Shown here piece after piece: positions 12,882-25,395 of a DNA stretch of 64,000 nt. The notes beneath the pieces were generated by a model that saw only the letters and a list, made by a program, of their open reading frames with translations, was not told the origin of the DNA and did no database searches. The DNA comes from Casuarina equisetifolia (taxonomy: Eukaryota > Streptophyta > Magnoliopsida > Fagales > Casuarinaceae): positions 27,679,884 to 27,743,883 of the forward strand of contig CM052356.1 in the NCBI GenBank assembly GCA_028551475.1, read 5' to 3'. Positions within the stretch are counted from its first letter, which is position 1. Each line of letters begins with the position of its first letter. Both the position numbers and the translations under genes were made by a program.

Positions 12882-15286
12882 TAGGAAGTGTTCACAACAG
12901 GTTTGATGAAAAAAGAAAATAGTAGCTTAATTTACTTTTTTATCCCCAGTTGATGAAATGATGTGACAGATGAAGTCGTCCTTTGCGTAGGAAAATTGAA
13001 TGATGCATTCAAAGGCAGTTGAGTTTGCTTAGAAATCGGGCCCATCTAAATAAAGTCCAAAGAAGCTTTGGCTGGTGTGGCTCATAATTATCTATAAATG
13101 TGCTGTTGTGGTGTGGTTCGGTTGTTCAGTTCGGTGGCATGTATAAAGAATAGTTGCAACTTTAGGGGCCATTAGGCAAGTTAGTAGGAGTGTTATCTTT
13201 CATGTCCTTTGCTTCGGGCAAAGTGAGAAAAGGATGTAGAACTGAATTATGATTGAAAAAGATATTATTTAATATTGTGAGACCTTTTTTTATTTTGTTG
13301 GTTTCCATTTCGGAAAAATTATTTATCTACGCTAAATCTATCATGGTAATATGGAGATCACACTGATTAAAACTCCTCCAAAGTTTGCTTAACGAAAAAG
13401 AAATCAACCAAAGGGAAAGAGATCATAAGCTGTCGTTAGCGTGCATGGGAGACACGTGGCAGTTGGATTTTGCTGGATTGTCGTGCATTATTCGGGTTTG
13501 TTTGGTGGCACTAAGACTAGTAGTCCATCCCTAGGCGGGTTTCGTGGGGCCGCTTTGTGGGGGCAATAAGGCAAGTTGAGGACAGGCGACGGATCACATG
13601 AAGGAACTGTGTGGGCCCACTTTTGGGAGTGGAAGACAACGTAGATTATAGTTAAATTATAGTGCTGAGACGTATACGCACTTTGTGTTTGGTCCCACTT
13701 CGCCCGTGATTGTCGGCAGCCCTCCGGACTGCTTTATTTTTTAGATCTTCCTTTCATTGCCCAACGCGTGGCAGTTGGTTCTTCGGGACCCACCCTGAAC
13801 GCTACAGACGATGCCTGATTTCTTTCTTTTCAAGACAATGATGGGTGCACTTTGTTCCTTTGTTCAGAGGGTTTTTATATAATTAGATAAAGACGTGGGT
13901 GTTCATTATGGAAGTGGGGAAACCCCAAAAATTGAAGCTGTTTTTGGTAAAATGGGAATGGTGAAGGTTAGATTCACCGATCAGGTAAAATAATCTCATT
14001 TATGGAAGTGAGGAAAAACATAATTGCACTACGCATGAGGTCCCGGGTTGAATTCATTTGGTTGCCATCATTGGAATTCTCGTGGCCCAAATGATCAATT
14101 CTTAGTCTTGTAGAGTACGAGTGCATGAAAGAAAATAAAAACGAAGATGGTAAAAGCAGAAGCATAGTAGTGAAAGAGCTTTTGGCAAATGCATTCAACG
14201 AAGAGGCAAGGAAAGGAGACAAAAGGAAGGCCATAACCATGTGCTTTTCCAGAAAGTTGAAGGTATGTGGGTATTAAATTGTTGATTCCTTTGTTTCTTT
14301 CCAGGAACCGTGTCTTGTTAGAAGGAGATCCTACTATTCGTCGTAGTGCTTCTTGACCAAACCTATATTTCCAAAGGCATCTTCTGCAGCTTAGAAACAA
14401 CTTTTACTAGTTTGGAAGTGTTGACAGCGCCTGTGTTGAATCTTTCAAACAGCATTAATAAAGAGAAGCAAAGAACGGATTTCAACATGTTCATATGGTT
14501 CTAAAACATCACGGGACGACACAAAGGGGCTGTCCCTAAAATATCATGTTCTTCCTGTGATGTGAGAGAGAGAGGGAGAAGGGTTTTGATTGGGTTTTCA
14601 AAAGTAATGGCTCCTTTTGTCAGCTTAATTGAGTTGAAAATGATTAAATTCTGAGCCGGTGGGGCGAACGTGAATCTTTGAAAAACACTTTACTTTTCGC
14701 ATGATGGCAAGCTCTTCACGTGCAAGAAACAGGGTCGTTCGATCCATATCTTGCCGCAGATTTGGCGCACAGGGCGTACGTCTTCCATGTACGCTGTTGA
14801 AACAGCAAGTCAACCACAATCTACTGCGGTCTACAATCGCCTGTAAAGCCTCTAATCAAGGCCTGAATCCTGGAATGTTTTCTCTACCTTAAAAAAAAGA
14901 AAATAATAATAAAAAAAAAGGCAGTATAGTTCTGAATACTGATATGATAGATCCTGGAAAATAATTTTTGAAAAGTAGTGGGCAGTTAGCAAAGGTTTGC
15001 CAATCAATCAACTTTTTGAAAGGATTCTATATCGTTAGCTATTTATTGTTTTGGGCCCAAGAATGGACTAACCACCAGAATTTGTCATATTCCCGTGGTA
15101 GGCTCAGATCCGTTCAGGAATCCACATTAAAATCAATCGACAGTCAATCTCACTTGCCCTCTCCTCACATCGTAGAAACTACTGACTTGAAAAATCTGTA
15201 TAGAGAATCAGTTTAATATCTGTAACATCTGGAAGGCCAGTATTAATTATGCAAAACTTCCAAAAAGGGGACGTGTAAAACAAGAA
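12882..15286. other. Intergenic region between protease and tRNA-Pro genes
   Basis: The first 250-300 bases are probably the protease 3' UTR. A CACGTGGCA G-box-like site is at about 13453, and a related CGCGTGGCAG site is at about 13765. Mononucleotide A/T runs occur near 14890. Short open frames on both strands at 13974-14400 and 14701-15216 have no recognisable motif, so I leave them uncalled. Confidence 0.4.
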
Positions 15287-15358
15287 GGGGCATTCCGAGA
15301 ATCGAACTCGGGACCTCTCGCACCCAAAGCGAGAATCATACCACTAGACCAAATGCCC
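15287..15358 (-). tRNA. tRNA-Pro (UGG)
   Basis: On the minus strand a 72-base cloverleaf starts at 15358. The acceptor stem GGGCATT pairs with AATGCCC, and the discriminator is C at 15287. The D-arm is GGTCTAGTGGTATGA. The anticodon stem CTCGC/GCGAG encloses the loop TTTGGGT, giving anticodon TGG. The T-arm contains GGTTCGA-type sequence as GAGTTCGATTCTC. There is no intron and CCA is not encoded, as expected for a nuclear gene. Confidence 0.97.
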
Positions 15359-16020
15359 GGATGTTGGAAGGTTCAGCAACATTATTTTCTCGACCAAAAG
15401 ATCTGGCCCAGATGATAATGCGCAGATGAAGAAAATGAATAAAGAGCAAGAAGATGAAGATGATAGTGCGACAAGAGGTATAGACATGCATAGATTATTA
15501 CTTCTGATTCTTTTCTAAGTTCAATTAATATCAAAACACAAGTTTTTTCCTTATGTTGTTGTTGTCGTCGTTGCTGTCCGTCCACTATACAAGCAAAGCA
15601 GGACCGGTGCTTCACGCAAGCAATTCATACCACACATTTCCAGCAAAATATACCAAAAAACGAACCATTATGGGCTCCTTTAGAATCTCCTCCTAACTTT
15701 CTCTTTTTGCTGGCAAAAACATCATTCGTTCCCAAAAAGCAGAACTGAAGAAGACTGGGACAGCACTTTTATTTGCCCGGAGGAAAAAAGACATAAAAAA
15801 AAGTTACAGTGTCACGGAGTAAACCATGATGCATTCAGGGCGAGAATCAGTTCACCCATCCGCTTGAAACTAACCTCTACAGCATTCTTGAAAGGTGCCT
15901 CATCCGGAAAATCATTGAACAAAAGAATAAACAATGATCATTAACTGTGATGTACAATCACCTCAATAGTTCTATCTCCCAGTACTTGATCACCAGAAAA
16001 TCATAATTTTATGCCGAAAG
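15359..16020. other. Spacer between tRNA-Pro and PTH, including PTH 3' UTR
   Basis: This is AT-rich DNA without a recognisable gene. The part next to 16020 must include the 3' UTR of the peptidyl-tRNA hydrolase gene. A (TTG/TCG) trinucleotide run lies at about 15556-15575. Confidence 0.5.
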
Positions 16021-19000
16021 TTAACCAAGCTGTTCTAAGGGTTTGGCACTGTTAACAAATGTAGCACTTTTATTAAACCCCTCGAGCAAAAGAATCCGCA
16101 CTGCTTCCAGGCCATGTTGAAATGTAAAGTTTAACTGAAAAGACATTTTCATTGAACAATTAGAATCCAGAATCTATATGTACGTAATTTTCTCCAGTTT
16201 TGGGTCCACGAAAAGCTTTTTACATACCTCTTCACGTTCTTGTTTGTTGAAGGGGCGAAGAACAAAGTTTACAGGATCCATTTTCCCAGGAGGACGTCCA
16301 ATGCCTGGAAAATGTCACCAACTTGATTATAAATATATGATAAGAGGAGCATAATTGAAATAATTTTAACGCTTTAGGAATAATACCGATCCTTAAACGA
16401 GGAAAATCACGGCTCCCTTTGAACTTATCAATGATATTCCTCATCCTGCAAAGCAAACCAAGTAACAATAAATACTTCTTAAAAAGCATCCAGATTTATC
16501 CTTTTGCCATGTCTATCACTCTTACAAAAACCTCAACACAGATTTATTAGATCTGACTCTAACTATTTAACAGACATGTTTATAGTGACTCCCAGGAAAC
16601 AAAAAATTAGGAACAGTAGTGTTAAATGTCATGAGGTCCAAACCCATTACTTTGTGTTGGAACCTCCAATGTAAGATTGACTAGGAAAAAGAAATTTTAA
16701 ACTTTGAATTCTTTATTCTCTGTTGACTTACTTCGTCAACTAAACTTTTAATCCTGATGGTCTCACTAGCAGTTGCAAGTGAAAAAGAATTGACTGACAT
16801 ATGACCATCTAGGTAATGTCTAATGCCTTTGTGGGATTGGATACAACATGAAACCCTCCCAGACACGTTGTATCCCGTCCAACGAATCTAAACCATCATT
16901 TTTTTAAATTTCACTGATAATCACTCTGGCGCATGCTAATTCCAGAATAGGGGAGGATCTTCTGTCCAAGAAGACACAAGAATCCCAAAAAAATTACATG
17001 CATGGTAACTCTGGTCTCAAGGGATAACAGAAAGTCATCTTTTTAATAAAGCCTAGGATATGATGTTATAGAGAAGTGCACAATATAAAGTATTAACTCA
17101 AACTATCCTCAGGATGCAAGCTTATCTTTTTCATGGTCTAATTCAATGACAGCTACTTAAGTAATAGCAGAAATGAAACATTAGAGTAGCATTACAATTA
17201 CCCATTATGTCCTCCATGTCCACCTTTAGGCAACAGCCGCAGCTTTGCAAATGGCAAATCTAAGTCATCATAAATCTGTTTAACACAATCACAAGTTCAG
17301 ATTGAAAAGACTAGTGATTCAAACTCCGAAAACATTCACCCAAAAACAAGTGATTAACTGTAGGGATGCAATATATGCGTTTGGTATGGGAACCTGAGGT
17401 CCTGTACTGGACCCAACTAGAAATGTTATCTTCCCATCGCTGGCTGCTCCCACCCACCCAACTGTGTTGACGGAGTGAACACCCACCCCAGACAAATAAC
17501 CAGAAACCACGGCAGAAAACCTTTCAAGAGCAGGGACTAAAATACTCACTTCCATTTGGTTGGCCAAATCCCAGTACGGGAACAGCTAACAACAAAGCCA
17601 GGGGTGTAAGACAATGGCACATAGCATAATCGTAGTGATGACCACCTTGTTCAGTGCGCTCAAACTCCCTCTTTAGCCCCATCGAATCTGGTGTATGGAC
17701 ACTGAAAGTTGGATATGGGCTTAGAAAATGGGAAGGGTGACAGGAAATTGGCAAGATGAGATATGGAGATTGGGCTACAGAGGCAGAGAATTTGGTTGGG
17801 GAGAAAATTTTTGTAAATAGGGAGGTGGTGTGTGCGTGCGTGCGTGAGAGGGCTGGCCCAAAGTAGTAGATGCAGTGTGGGAAAGATGGCAGCTGGATGT
17901 GTGAGATGAAGAGAATGAAGAGGGGGAAAATCCTTGTATTAAGAGGTGTATTTTTACAAGTGAGGTCAATTGACCAAACCTTCTCCCTTCCTGAAACCTG
18001 CCCTGGGATAAATACCAAATAATGTCCCTGCCCCATCTCCTCCTAACCAGGGCAGATTGGGAGGATTCCCCACATAGCAGGAAATAATTGCAATCCTAAT
18101 GTAGTGCATGAGCAAGAAAGATAGTTTACCACGAGTACTTGCTTTAACGGAATCTTATAATACGAAACAATAGCTCCAACCTTCACAAACCAATCCTCAT
18201 CAGTACAATAAGGAAGTGACTGGAGAAAACGTGAAACTTATTAAGGAAATCTTCCAGGTGGCTTACTTACAGACTCACCGCTTGCATTCATGAAAGTCTG
18301 GGGTTTGGCAAGCATGACAGGAATATCTCCAATAAAACCTGGAATATCCAGTTGATAATCATTAAAAGAAGGAGAGAAGATTATTAGCTTTTAGTACACT
18401 GATTTCTCCTTAAGAATTATCACGACAAGTTCTTTGAAATCTATCATTTGCTAAAGGTCAAGGCAAAATTTTTGTTTACTCTATTTTTGTTCAAGGAATC
18501 CCAACTAGAATATGACTTTGTTTACTCTAGATCATATTGTGATGAAATACAAAAACATTCATCATCAGGCCAATGAATGAATCCAGACAATATTAAGTAT
18601 GCAGTTTAAGATTAGTTGATGTTATATGAAACTGATGCAGTTCAATCATAAGGAAGGAAGCTCTAAAAACTAACTAAATCACGCATCAACTATTTTATTT
18701 GGTTGTTCACCCTTCCAACAAATATACTCGGAGGAAGCAAAATACGGATACAAATAAGTAGGCAGCTCAAACAAAAGAAGGATGCAACAGGCACAGCAGG
18801 CAGAATGAAGGTGTTGGGTTTGCTCAACGATGCTAGAAAGTGTGCAGTAGTAATAGAAGACAATGAACTTCTAATCCAGAAATAAAGCAATAAACCTAGA
18901 AGCAATTTTAACAGCTTGATTTGGTCACCAAAGAGAAAGTTTATGAGTAGGCTAGCTGGCACCTTCAAGCATTTCACAGATAAAATGACATTTTAACCAC

Positions 19001-20084
19001 GATTATCATAAGCAAAATTGCAGCTAGATATACAAATTGTCTCTCTGTATTAACTTTCTTTTCGTACGTTCAATCGCTAACCTAAAAAAGAGAGAACAGT
19101 TTATAAAGAAGCAAACCTTTTCCTAACAGAGCTTTGAAGGAAACGCTGCTAATGGATATCCCTTCAGCTTCAGCAATGGCTTCCACCATCTCAAAGCCCA
19201 CCTGCAAAGAATTCCATGTAATTATATGATCATAGGCCAACCGGACATAGTTCTAGCCCACTTCACTGCCCCTTAAAGAAGCTCAACCCCAAGTATCATC
19301 TTATGATATGGTCAGTGATATTGTTGAAAAGACAGGAAACTAGTTCCCAGAAGCATATCGAGAAAGAATGTTGAAAACAACCTACAAGTGTCCGAAACGC
19401 TGCAGGTGTCCTCCATGCAGCCTAGTCACAAATTTGATGGCACTGAAAAAATAAAGTTCTAGAGTGTGGACGTAGTTTCAAACTAAACCATGAAATCTAA
19501 GTGCATCAATATCAACCGTTGCAATCAGCATGTCGGTCAGTTTCTGGAATTAAAAATAGCACAAGCCCGCTTAACTTGTACTTAGACAGCAGATATAAAA
19601 ACTATCTCAACCACGTGGTTTTTGGCACCAAAAACTCACAAAATTACGAATTCATAGATAAGATAAAACGCGTGAGGGACAAGCAGAGTTCAATAAAAAC
19701 ACGAACTTTTGGCGCTAAAAACCATCAAATTTTCCTGTACAGGAGACAATTAATTGAATTGAAACATCAGAACTCAAATACAGGGAGCGAAAGAGGGCTC
19801 GCACGGACATTGTGGCGGGTGGATTGGTACTTCTTTCCCGGGTTACCGAGGCCGACGATCAACCATGGCTGCTTGGGTTTCTGGGCCTCTACTGGTACCT
19901 CCTTCTCCGCCGAAGCCGAGCTAGCCATGGACATTGACGCTAATGGGACCGAAACTGAGGGCGAAATTCCAGAAATTCTCCAGTTGGGGAGGGACAAGGA
20001 ATGCAGTGAAATTAGGTTCTTCCAACGGTAGCAGTTGGGAACTCTTGTGGCAGCTATTGATGATATAGAAGCACCGAAACTCAT
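16021..20084 (-). CDS. Peptidyl-tRNA hydrolase, chloroplast type
   Basis: This hydrolyses the ester of peptidyl-tRNAs released from stalled ribosomes (bacterial Pth family); the long N-terminus suggests import into chloroplasts. Eight exons join in phase: 19809-20084, 19117-19201, 18271-18338, 18130-18180, 17202-17275, 16387-16445, 16228-16304, 16021-16134. They encode 267 residues ending SAKPLEQLG. Residues 1-75 are Ser/Ala-rich and transit-peptide-like. The enzyme begins at PWLIVGLGNPGKKYQ. The catalytic histidine is in STRHNVGFEMV. KPQTFMNASG carries the substrate-binding Asn, and DDLDLPFAKLRLLPKGGHGGHNG carries the conserved loop and second Asn. All key residues are present. CRS2, a splicing factor derived from this family, is a close relative, so a CRS2-like role cannot be excluded. 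An in-frame ATG at 20126 would add 14 residues; I preferred the ATG at 20084 because the upstream codons lie in a block duplicated elsewhere as non-coding DNA. Confidence 0.92.
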
Positions 20085-20126
20085 ACTTTCTTCTAACGGC
20101 GACTGTTGGCCGTGAAGAAAACACAA

Positions 20127-20440
20127 AGAAATAGGCCAAGGGTTTATGGAAAGAAAGATACGCCACGGCGCTAATAAGTGACAAGGGGGAACGCCGGCAG
20201 GGTTTTTAAATTTGACGTTTAAAGTCTCAGAGGAGTCGTTTGGGTGAACGTTGAATGCTCTCTGCCCAGGCGGCTGTGTTGGTTGTTATACAGTCAATAA
20301 CTTTTATTTTATCTTTTATGTGAGATCAATTAGTATTTCTATGTCGACTTTGTCATGGCTGGCACTAGGGGAATTTAAATTTAGAAACATCTAAAGTTTG
20401 TCTCAAATAAGTGCAGCAAAAAGAGAGCTGGATATGATTG
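20127..20440. promoter_or_regulatory. PTH upstream region, up to the gypsy insertion
   Basis: This region lies immediately 5' of the PTH gene. Its first 160 bases (to about 20285) have a diverged copy at 37610-37720. Near 20340, about 24 bases (TATGTCGACTTTGTCATGGCTGGCA) match 36805-36829, inside the last intron of the B3 gene, with two or three changes. That hints at a B3-gene remnant just left of the retrotransposon. Confidence 0.5.
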
Positions 20441-20896
20441 TGTTACAGGATAAACGCAGAACTCAATCAAGTCAGCGAAGAGGTGGAGAGTAAGATGATT
20501 TTACTTTTACGTTGGATAATAAAGTTATTAAGACAACAATTACTCATTTGTATGAATTGGTTAAAGTTGTTACACCAGTAGTTAATCAGTTGTTAAGAAC
20601 GGTAAACAGTTGAGTTGGTTAGCTTATTCTGTTAGTTGGTTAGCCACTATATTCCATTAGTATAAATAAAGGGAACTGCCAACTATAGAGGAGGCAAGTT
20701 TAAAGTAGAATTCTAATAATGTGTGGCGAGGTCTTGGGTTCCCTTTAGAGTAATCCTCATTTTGTATTTTCATTTGTAAACATTGGGTGGATGGCTAAGA
20801 TTCCTAAGGCCCCTTCAATAAAGGTACCAGCAAATTCTTCTCGTCCATTCACTCGTTCTTGCGCTAAGTCCAATAACAGTCAACTTGACTGTTACA
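20441..20896 (+). repeat. 5' LTR of the gypsy element
   Basis: A 456-bp direct repeat paired with 25396-25849. It has TG...CA ends, and a TATAAATAAA box at about 20661 is a likely promoter. An open frame starting inside the LTR runs into gag. Confidence 0.95.
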
Positions 20897-20910
20897 AATT
20901 GGTATCAGTT

Positions 20911-22320
20911 ATGCCAGGCACTGATCAAGGGAAGGATCCAGTTGCAGAGCAAGGGCTTAAGGAATTATTTGACACTATGCAGCAACTTTTTGCCGCTCTC
21001 CATGCCAAGATTGATGATGTTGCAACAAGAATTCCCCTTGAGAAGGACATAAGTGAAACTTCCTCTATACCACATGGTGGCTCTCGCAATCGCAAGGATA
21101 GACGTTCACAATCGAATCACATCCAACCTCGCATTGTTATATTGGAGTTTCCAAAGTATGAAGGAGAAACCAATCCAACTTGGTGGATAAATCGGGCTTT
21201 TCAATTTTTTGAATTTCATAATACTTAAGAAGAAGATAGGGTTCGAATTGCCTCTTGGCATCTAGATGGAGAGGCATAACTGGTTTATCAATTACTGAAG
21301 AAGGAATTTAATACTAAGTTCATTTCCTGGCATGATTTGACAGCAGAGCTCATGCGGCAATTTGGTCCTACAAGCATCATCAATCATTTTGGTGAGCTTA
21401 CAAAGTTAAAGCAAACATGCACAGTTCATAACTATAAACTCCAATTCAATAAGCTCCTTCTTCACTCTGGTCATTTAAATACTGAGCAAAGTATTAGTTG
21501 CTTTATAAGCGACTTAAAAGAGCGTATTAGGCTGGATGTAATTGCTCACAATCCACCTACATTATATGTTGCTATGGGGTTTGCTAGACTTTTTGAAGCT
21601 AAAGAATTAGCTACTTGAAATTCCTAGTCTCTTCAAGTTAAAAGGTAACATACTGGTGAAACTGTTGATACTAAGGCAGTTGCCTTCCGAGATAGTAAGG
21701 CAACTGATTCTCGTAATGGCTTGACTGTCAAACGTTTAACTTAACCAGAAATAATGGACCGTAGGGCTAGGGGCTTATGCTTTAACTATGATGAAAGATT
21801 TAGCCCTGGTCATAGATGCAAGAAATTGTTTCTATTGGAAGGTTTAAAACCAGGTGAAATTAGAAGTGATGATGAAGAAGAAGTGGAGGATGAATAACTT
21901 GAATTGAGATTCTTGTCGTTAGCAGCATTTTGTGGTGTCAGGTGCCCTAGAACCATGAGGATTCAAGGGGTCATGGGGCTGCATATGGTAGATGTTGTTG
22001 TTTTGGTAGACTTAGGTAGCACTCATAATTTTATGAGTACTCAGTTGGCCAAGAAAATGAGATTAGAACCTAATATGGATAAGAAATTTTAGGTTGAAGT
22101 AGCTAATGGTGCAGTGATTCATGGAGTTGGCTATTGTCAAAATGTGGAATTTACACTGCAAGGTACTCAAATGATGACTGATTTTTTTGTACTCCCTATT
22201 CCTAATCTTGGTGTAATACTTGGTATTCAATGGTTGGAAAGTCTTGGTGAGGTCCGATGGGAATTCTTTGAATTAAAAATGTCTTTTGTGTACAATGGAG
22301 CATTAGTGGTATTGTAGGGA
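20911..22320 (+). pseudogene. Gypsy gag and protease region, broken
   Basis: Gag starts at the ATG at 20911 (MPGTDQGKD) and reads through FPKYEGETNPTWWINRAFQFF, typical of plant gypsy gag. In-frame stops follow at about 21226 and 21278. A zinc knuckle with its first Cys replaced (CFNYDERFSPGHRCKK) is at about 21778-21825. The protease active-site loop at 22009-22032 reads DLGSTHNF where DSGSTHNF is usual. Further stops are at 21616 and 22090. No functional polyprotein is possible. Confidence 0.85.
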
Positions 22321-22639
22321 GATAAGAACCTTAAAAATAAGGTGATCAACAGCTCTGAGTTTAGTAAACTACTCAAGAAACCACAAGAAGGCATGGTTAT
22401 GTAGTTAAAACTAGTTAATTCTTTGAATATTTCACCCCATGCCACATCTTGGCCTGAGAACTTTGAGCTTTTATTCAGGAATATGCTGTCTTGTTCTAGA
22501 AACCCCACAGATTGCCTCCTTCTCGATTCTATGAGCATCAAATCATGCTCAAAAGTGAAAATAAGTCAATTACTAACAGGCCTTATAGGTATCCTTACCT
22601 CTAGAGAAGAGAAATTGAGAAACTTGTTCAAGAAATGCT

Positions 22640-23790
22640 TAAGGAAGGGGTGATTAGATAAAGTAATAGTCCTTTTTCTTCTCCTGTAATCTTAGTGAGG
22701 AAGAAAGATGGTACATGGAAGATGTGTGTGAACTATAGAGCTCTCAATAAAGAAACCATTAAGGATGGGTTTCCCATTCCCACTGTAGAAGAGCTCTTGG
22801 ATGAGCTTTATGAAGCTAAACTCTTTACCAAGTTGGACTTAAGATCTGGTTATCACTAGATATGAATGTGCCAGTAAGATATTAGTGAGACTGCCTTTTA
22901 AACCCCCTCTGGCCATTATGAATATTTGGTTATGCCCTTCGGCTTGTGCAATGCCCCTTATACCTTTTAACGATTGATGAACAAGGTATTTTGAGAGTAT
23001 TTGAGCTTTTTTTGTTAGTTTTTTTTAATGATATTTTAGTATATAGCAAAAATTGGATTGAGCATGCAAAACATGTGAGATTAGTTTTGATAAACTTAGA
23101 AGCAACTAGCTGTATGTTAAAAAGGAGAAATGTGAGTTTAGGGTCACTACTGTGCATTATTTGGGGCACATTATCTCTGACAAGGGAGTTACAGTGAAAC
23201 TTGAGAAGATTCAAGCCATGTTAGAATGGCCAATTCCCAAATCAGTGAAGTCCTTTCAAGGTTATTACCGCAAGTTCATCCAGCATTATGGCTTTATAGT
23301 AACTCCTCTTACTTAATTACTCAAGAAAGAAGGCTTTCATTGGAATGAAGAAGCTAAACAAGCTTTCGGATTATTAAAAAAGGCTTTGACTAAAGCTCCA
23401 GTGCTCAGATTACCTGACTTTTCTATCTTTTTTACAGTTGAATATGATGCATGCTCAATAGAGGTGGGTGTGATATTGTCACAGCAACAACAACCCATTG
23501 CCTATTTCAGTTAAGCCCTTAAAGATAGGAATTTAATGCTCTTCACTTATGATAAGGAGCTGTTAGCCTTGATTTTGGCAATACAAAGGTGGCGCTAGTA
23601 TTTACTTGGCAACAAGTTTATAGTATTGTCAAATCAACAAAGCCTTAGAAATCTGTGGAATCAGAAAATCTCTACACCCTTCCAACAGAGATGGCTAGTG
23701 AAGCTAGTTGGCTTTGATTTTAAAGTGCACTATAAGCCAGGTAAGGAAAATTTAGTTGCTGATGCATTCTCTAGAATGAATGAGGAAACA
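22640..23790 (+). pseudogene. Gypsy reverse transcriptase and RNase H, broken
   Basis: RT pieces include [17 protein letters not shown] (about 22698-22750), [12 protein letters not shown] followed by a stop at about 22858, and an FNDILVYSK catalytic stretch at about 23024 where the usual first aspartate of the DD pair is Asn. The RNase H end is visible as DFKVHYKPGKENLVADAFSRM (23719-23780). Stops at 23314, 23512 and 23599 replace Gln or Trp codons. Frameshifts occur near 22870-23110. Confidence 0.85.
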
Positions 23791-24119
23791 CTTTTTGCTT
23801 CAACACTAGATCGGAATAGCAATGCTAGGGTAACAAAGTCAGTTCTCAACACCCTTTCAAAGACTCCTTCATTTTCTTGTTTGGAAAAAGGTGAATGTAG
23901 CAATCACCAGTCCAATTTGAGCAATGAATTTAAGGCTCTCTCCCTGCCAATCCCTGAATGGTTACAGACTATTCAAGAAGAAGTCACCTCAGATCCAACT
24001 AGTCAGGAAGTTTTGAATCAAATCAAAACTAGTGAAGCGAGCCCACCTTGGAGTTACAGAAATGAAGTGTTGTTTTATAAGAACTGTATTTTTCTCAGTC
24101 AGAAATCATCATTAATCCC

Positions 24120-25390
24120 AAAGATCCTCTGAGAGTTACATGGTGCATATCATGAAGGTTACTTTAAAACCTTGCAGCGTGTGAAGGCAGTATTCTTTTG
24201 GCCTAAGATGAAACACAGTATACAACAACTTGTGAAGGAATGCTTTGTTTGTCAACAAGTCAAATGGCAGAAACTCAAGCCTAATGGCCTCCTTCAACCT
24301 CTTCCTATTCCTGCATAGGTTTGGGAAGACATAACTATGGATTTCATAGAAGATTTACCTTCTTCCAGAGGTAAACAAGTGATACTAGTAGTTGTGGATC
24401 GTCTTTCAAAGTTGGCTTACTTTCTTACACTCTCACATCCCTATACTGTAGTAAGTGTAGCACAACTTTTCTTTGAACATATCTTTAAATTGTATGGACT
24501 GCCCAAGACAATTGTCTGTGATCGGGATGCACTGTTCACTAGTCATTTTTGGAAACATCTCTTTGAACTTCAGGGCACTAAGTTTAATTTCTCTACTACC
24601 TACTACCCTCAGACTGATGACCAATCTGAGATAGTCAATAAAACATTAGAAGTCTACCTCCGATGTTTCACTTGGGACCATCCTAAGGAATGGACTCGTT
24701 GGTTACCTTGGGCAGAGTACTCTTATAATACCAATATACATGTTGTAACTCAGAAATCACCATATGAAGTGGTTTATGGAAGATCCCCACCTTCTCTACT
24801 CTTTTATATTCTGGGTTCTTCTACTAATTTTGCAGTTGATCAAGAATTACATGCTAGAGATGCCGTGTTAAGAAACATCAAGGAATGGCTATAAGGGGCA
24901 CAAAACAGAATGCAAAAGTACTATAATGCTGGTAGAAGGAAGGAGCACTTTGAGGTTGGGGACTGGGTTTTTCTTAAGCTCCAGCCTTATCGAGGATCTT
25001 TAATGCTTATCCGTAAGAATTACAAGTTATCTCATCGCTATTTCAGACCATTTCAGGTGCTCTAGAAAATTGGTGAGGTTGCTTATCGTTTACAATTACT
25101 AGAAGGATCTCAAATTCATGATGTTTCCATGTTTTTATGCTTAAGAAATTTATTAGAGAGCATATTCAAGTCTAACCAGAATTACTAGCTTATCTAGTCA
25201 CAAAAGATCATATTAGTCCTTTTCCATAAGATATTCTCGAGCACAGAATCTTCAAAAAGAAGCCCTAATTTTTGGTTCATTGGCAGGGGTTGCTAGTCCA
25301 TGAAGCCACTTGGGTTGATGTAGAGCTTTTTGAGAGGTGTTATCCCACTTTGAATCCTAACCTTGGGGACAAGGTTGCTGCCAAGGGGAA
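24120..25390 (+). pseudogene. Gypsy integrase and chromodomain-like tail, broken
   Basis: The HHCC zinc-binding region is at 24130-24270 (ELHGAYHEGYFK ... CFVCQQVKWQ). The DDE core runs through MDFIEDLPSS, IVCDRDALFTSHFW and YPQTDDQSE in the open frame 24337-24894. C-terminal GDWVFLKLQPY follows at about 24958. The final VHWQGLLVHEATWVDVELF (25277-25330) resembles the chromodomain of Tekay/Reina-type chromoviruses. Stops at 24319, 24893 and 25063 break it. Confidence 0.8.
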
Positions 25391-25395
25391 AAAGA

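Noticed and set aside
13974..14400. Minus-strand frames downstream of the protease gene (88 and 101 codons)
   Set aside because: Compositionally like intergenic DNA, no family motif, overlapping frames without a plausible splice structure.
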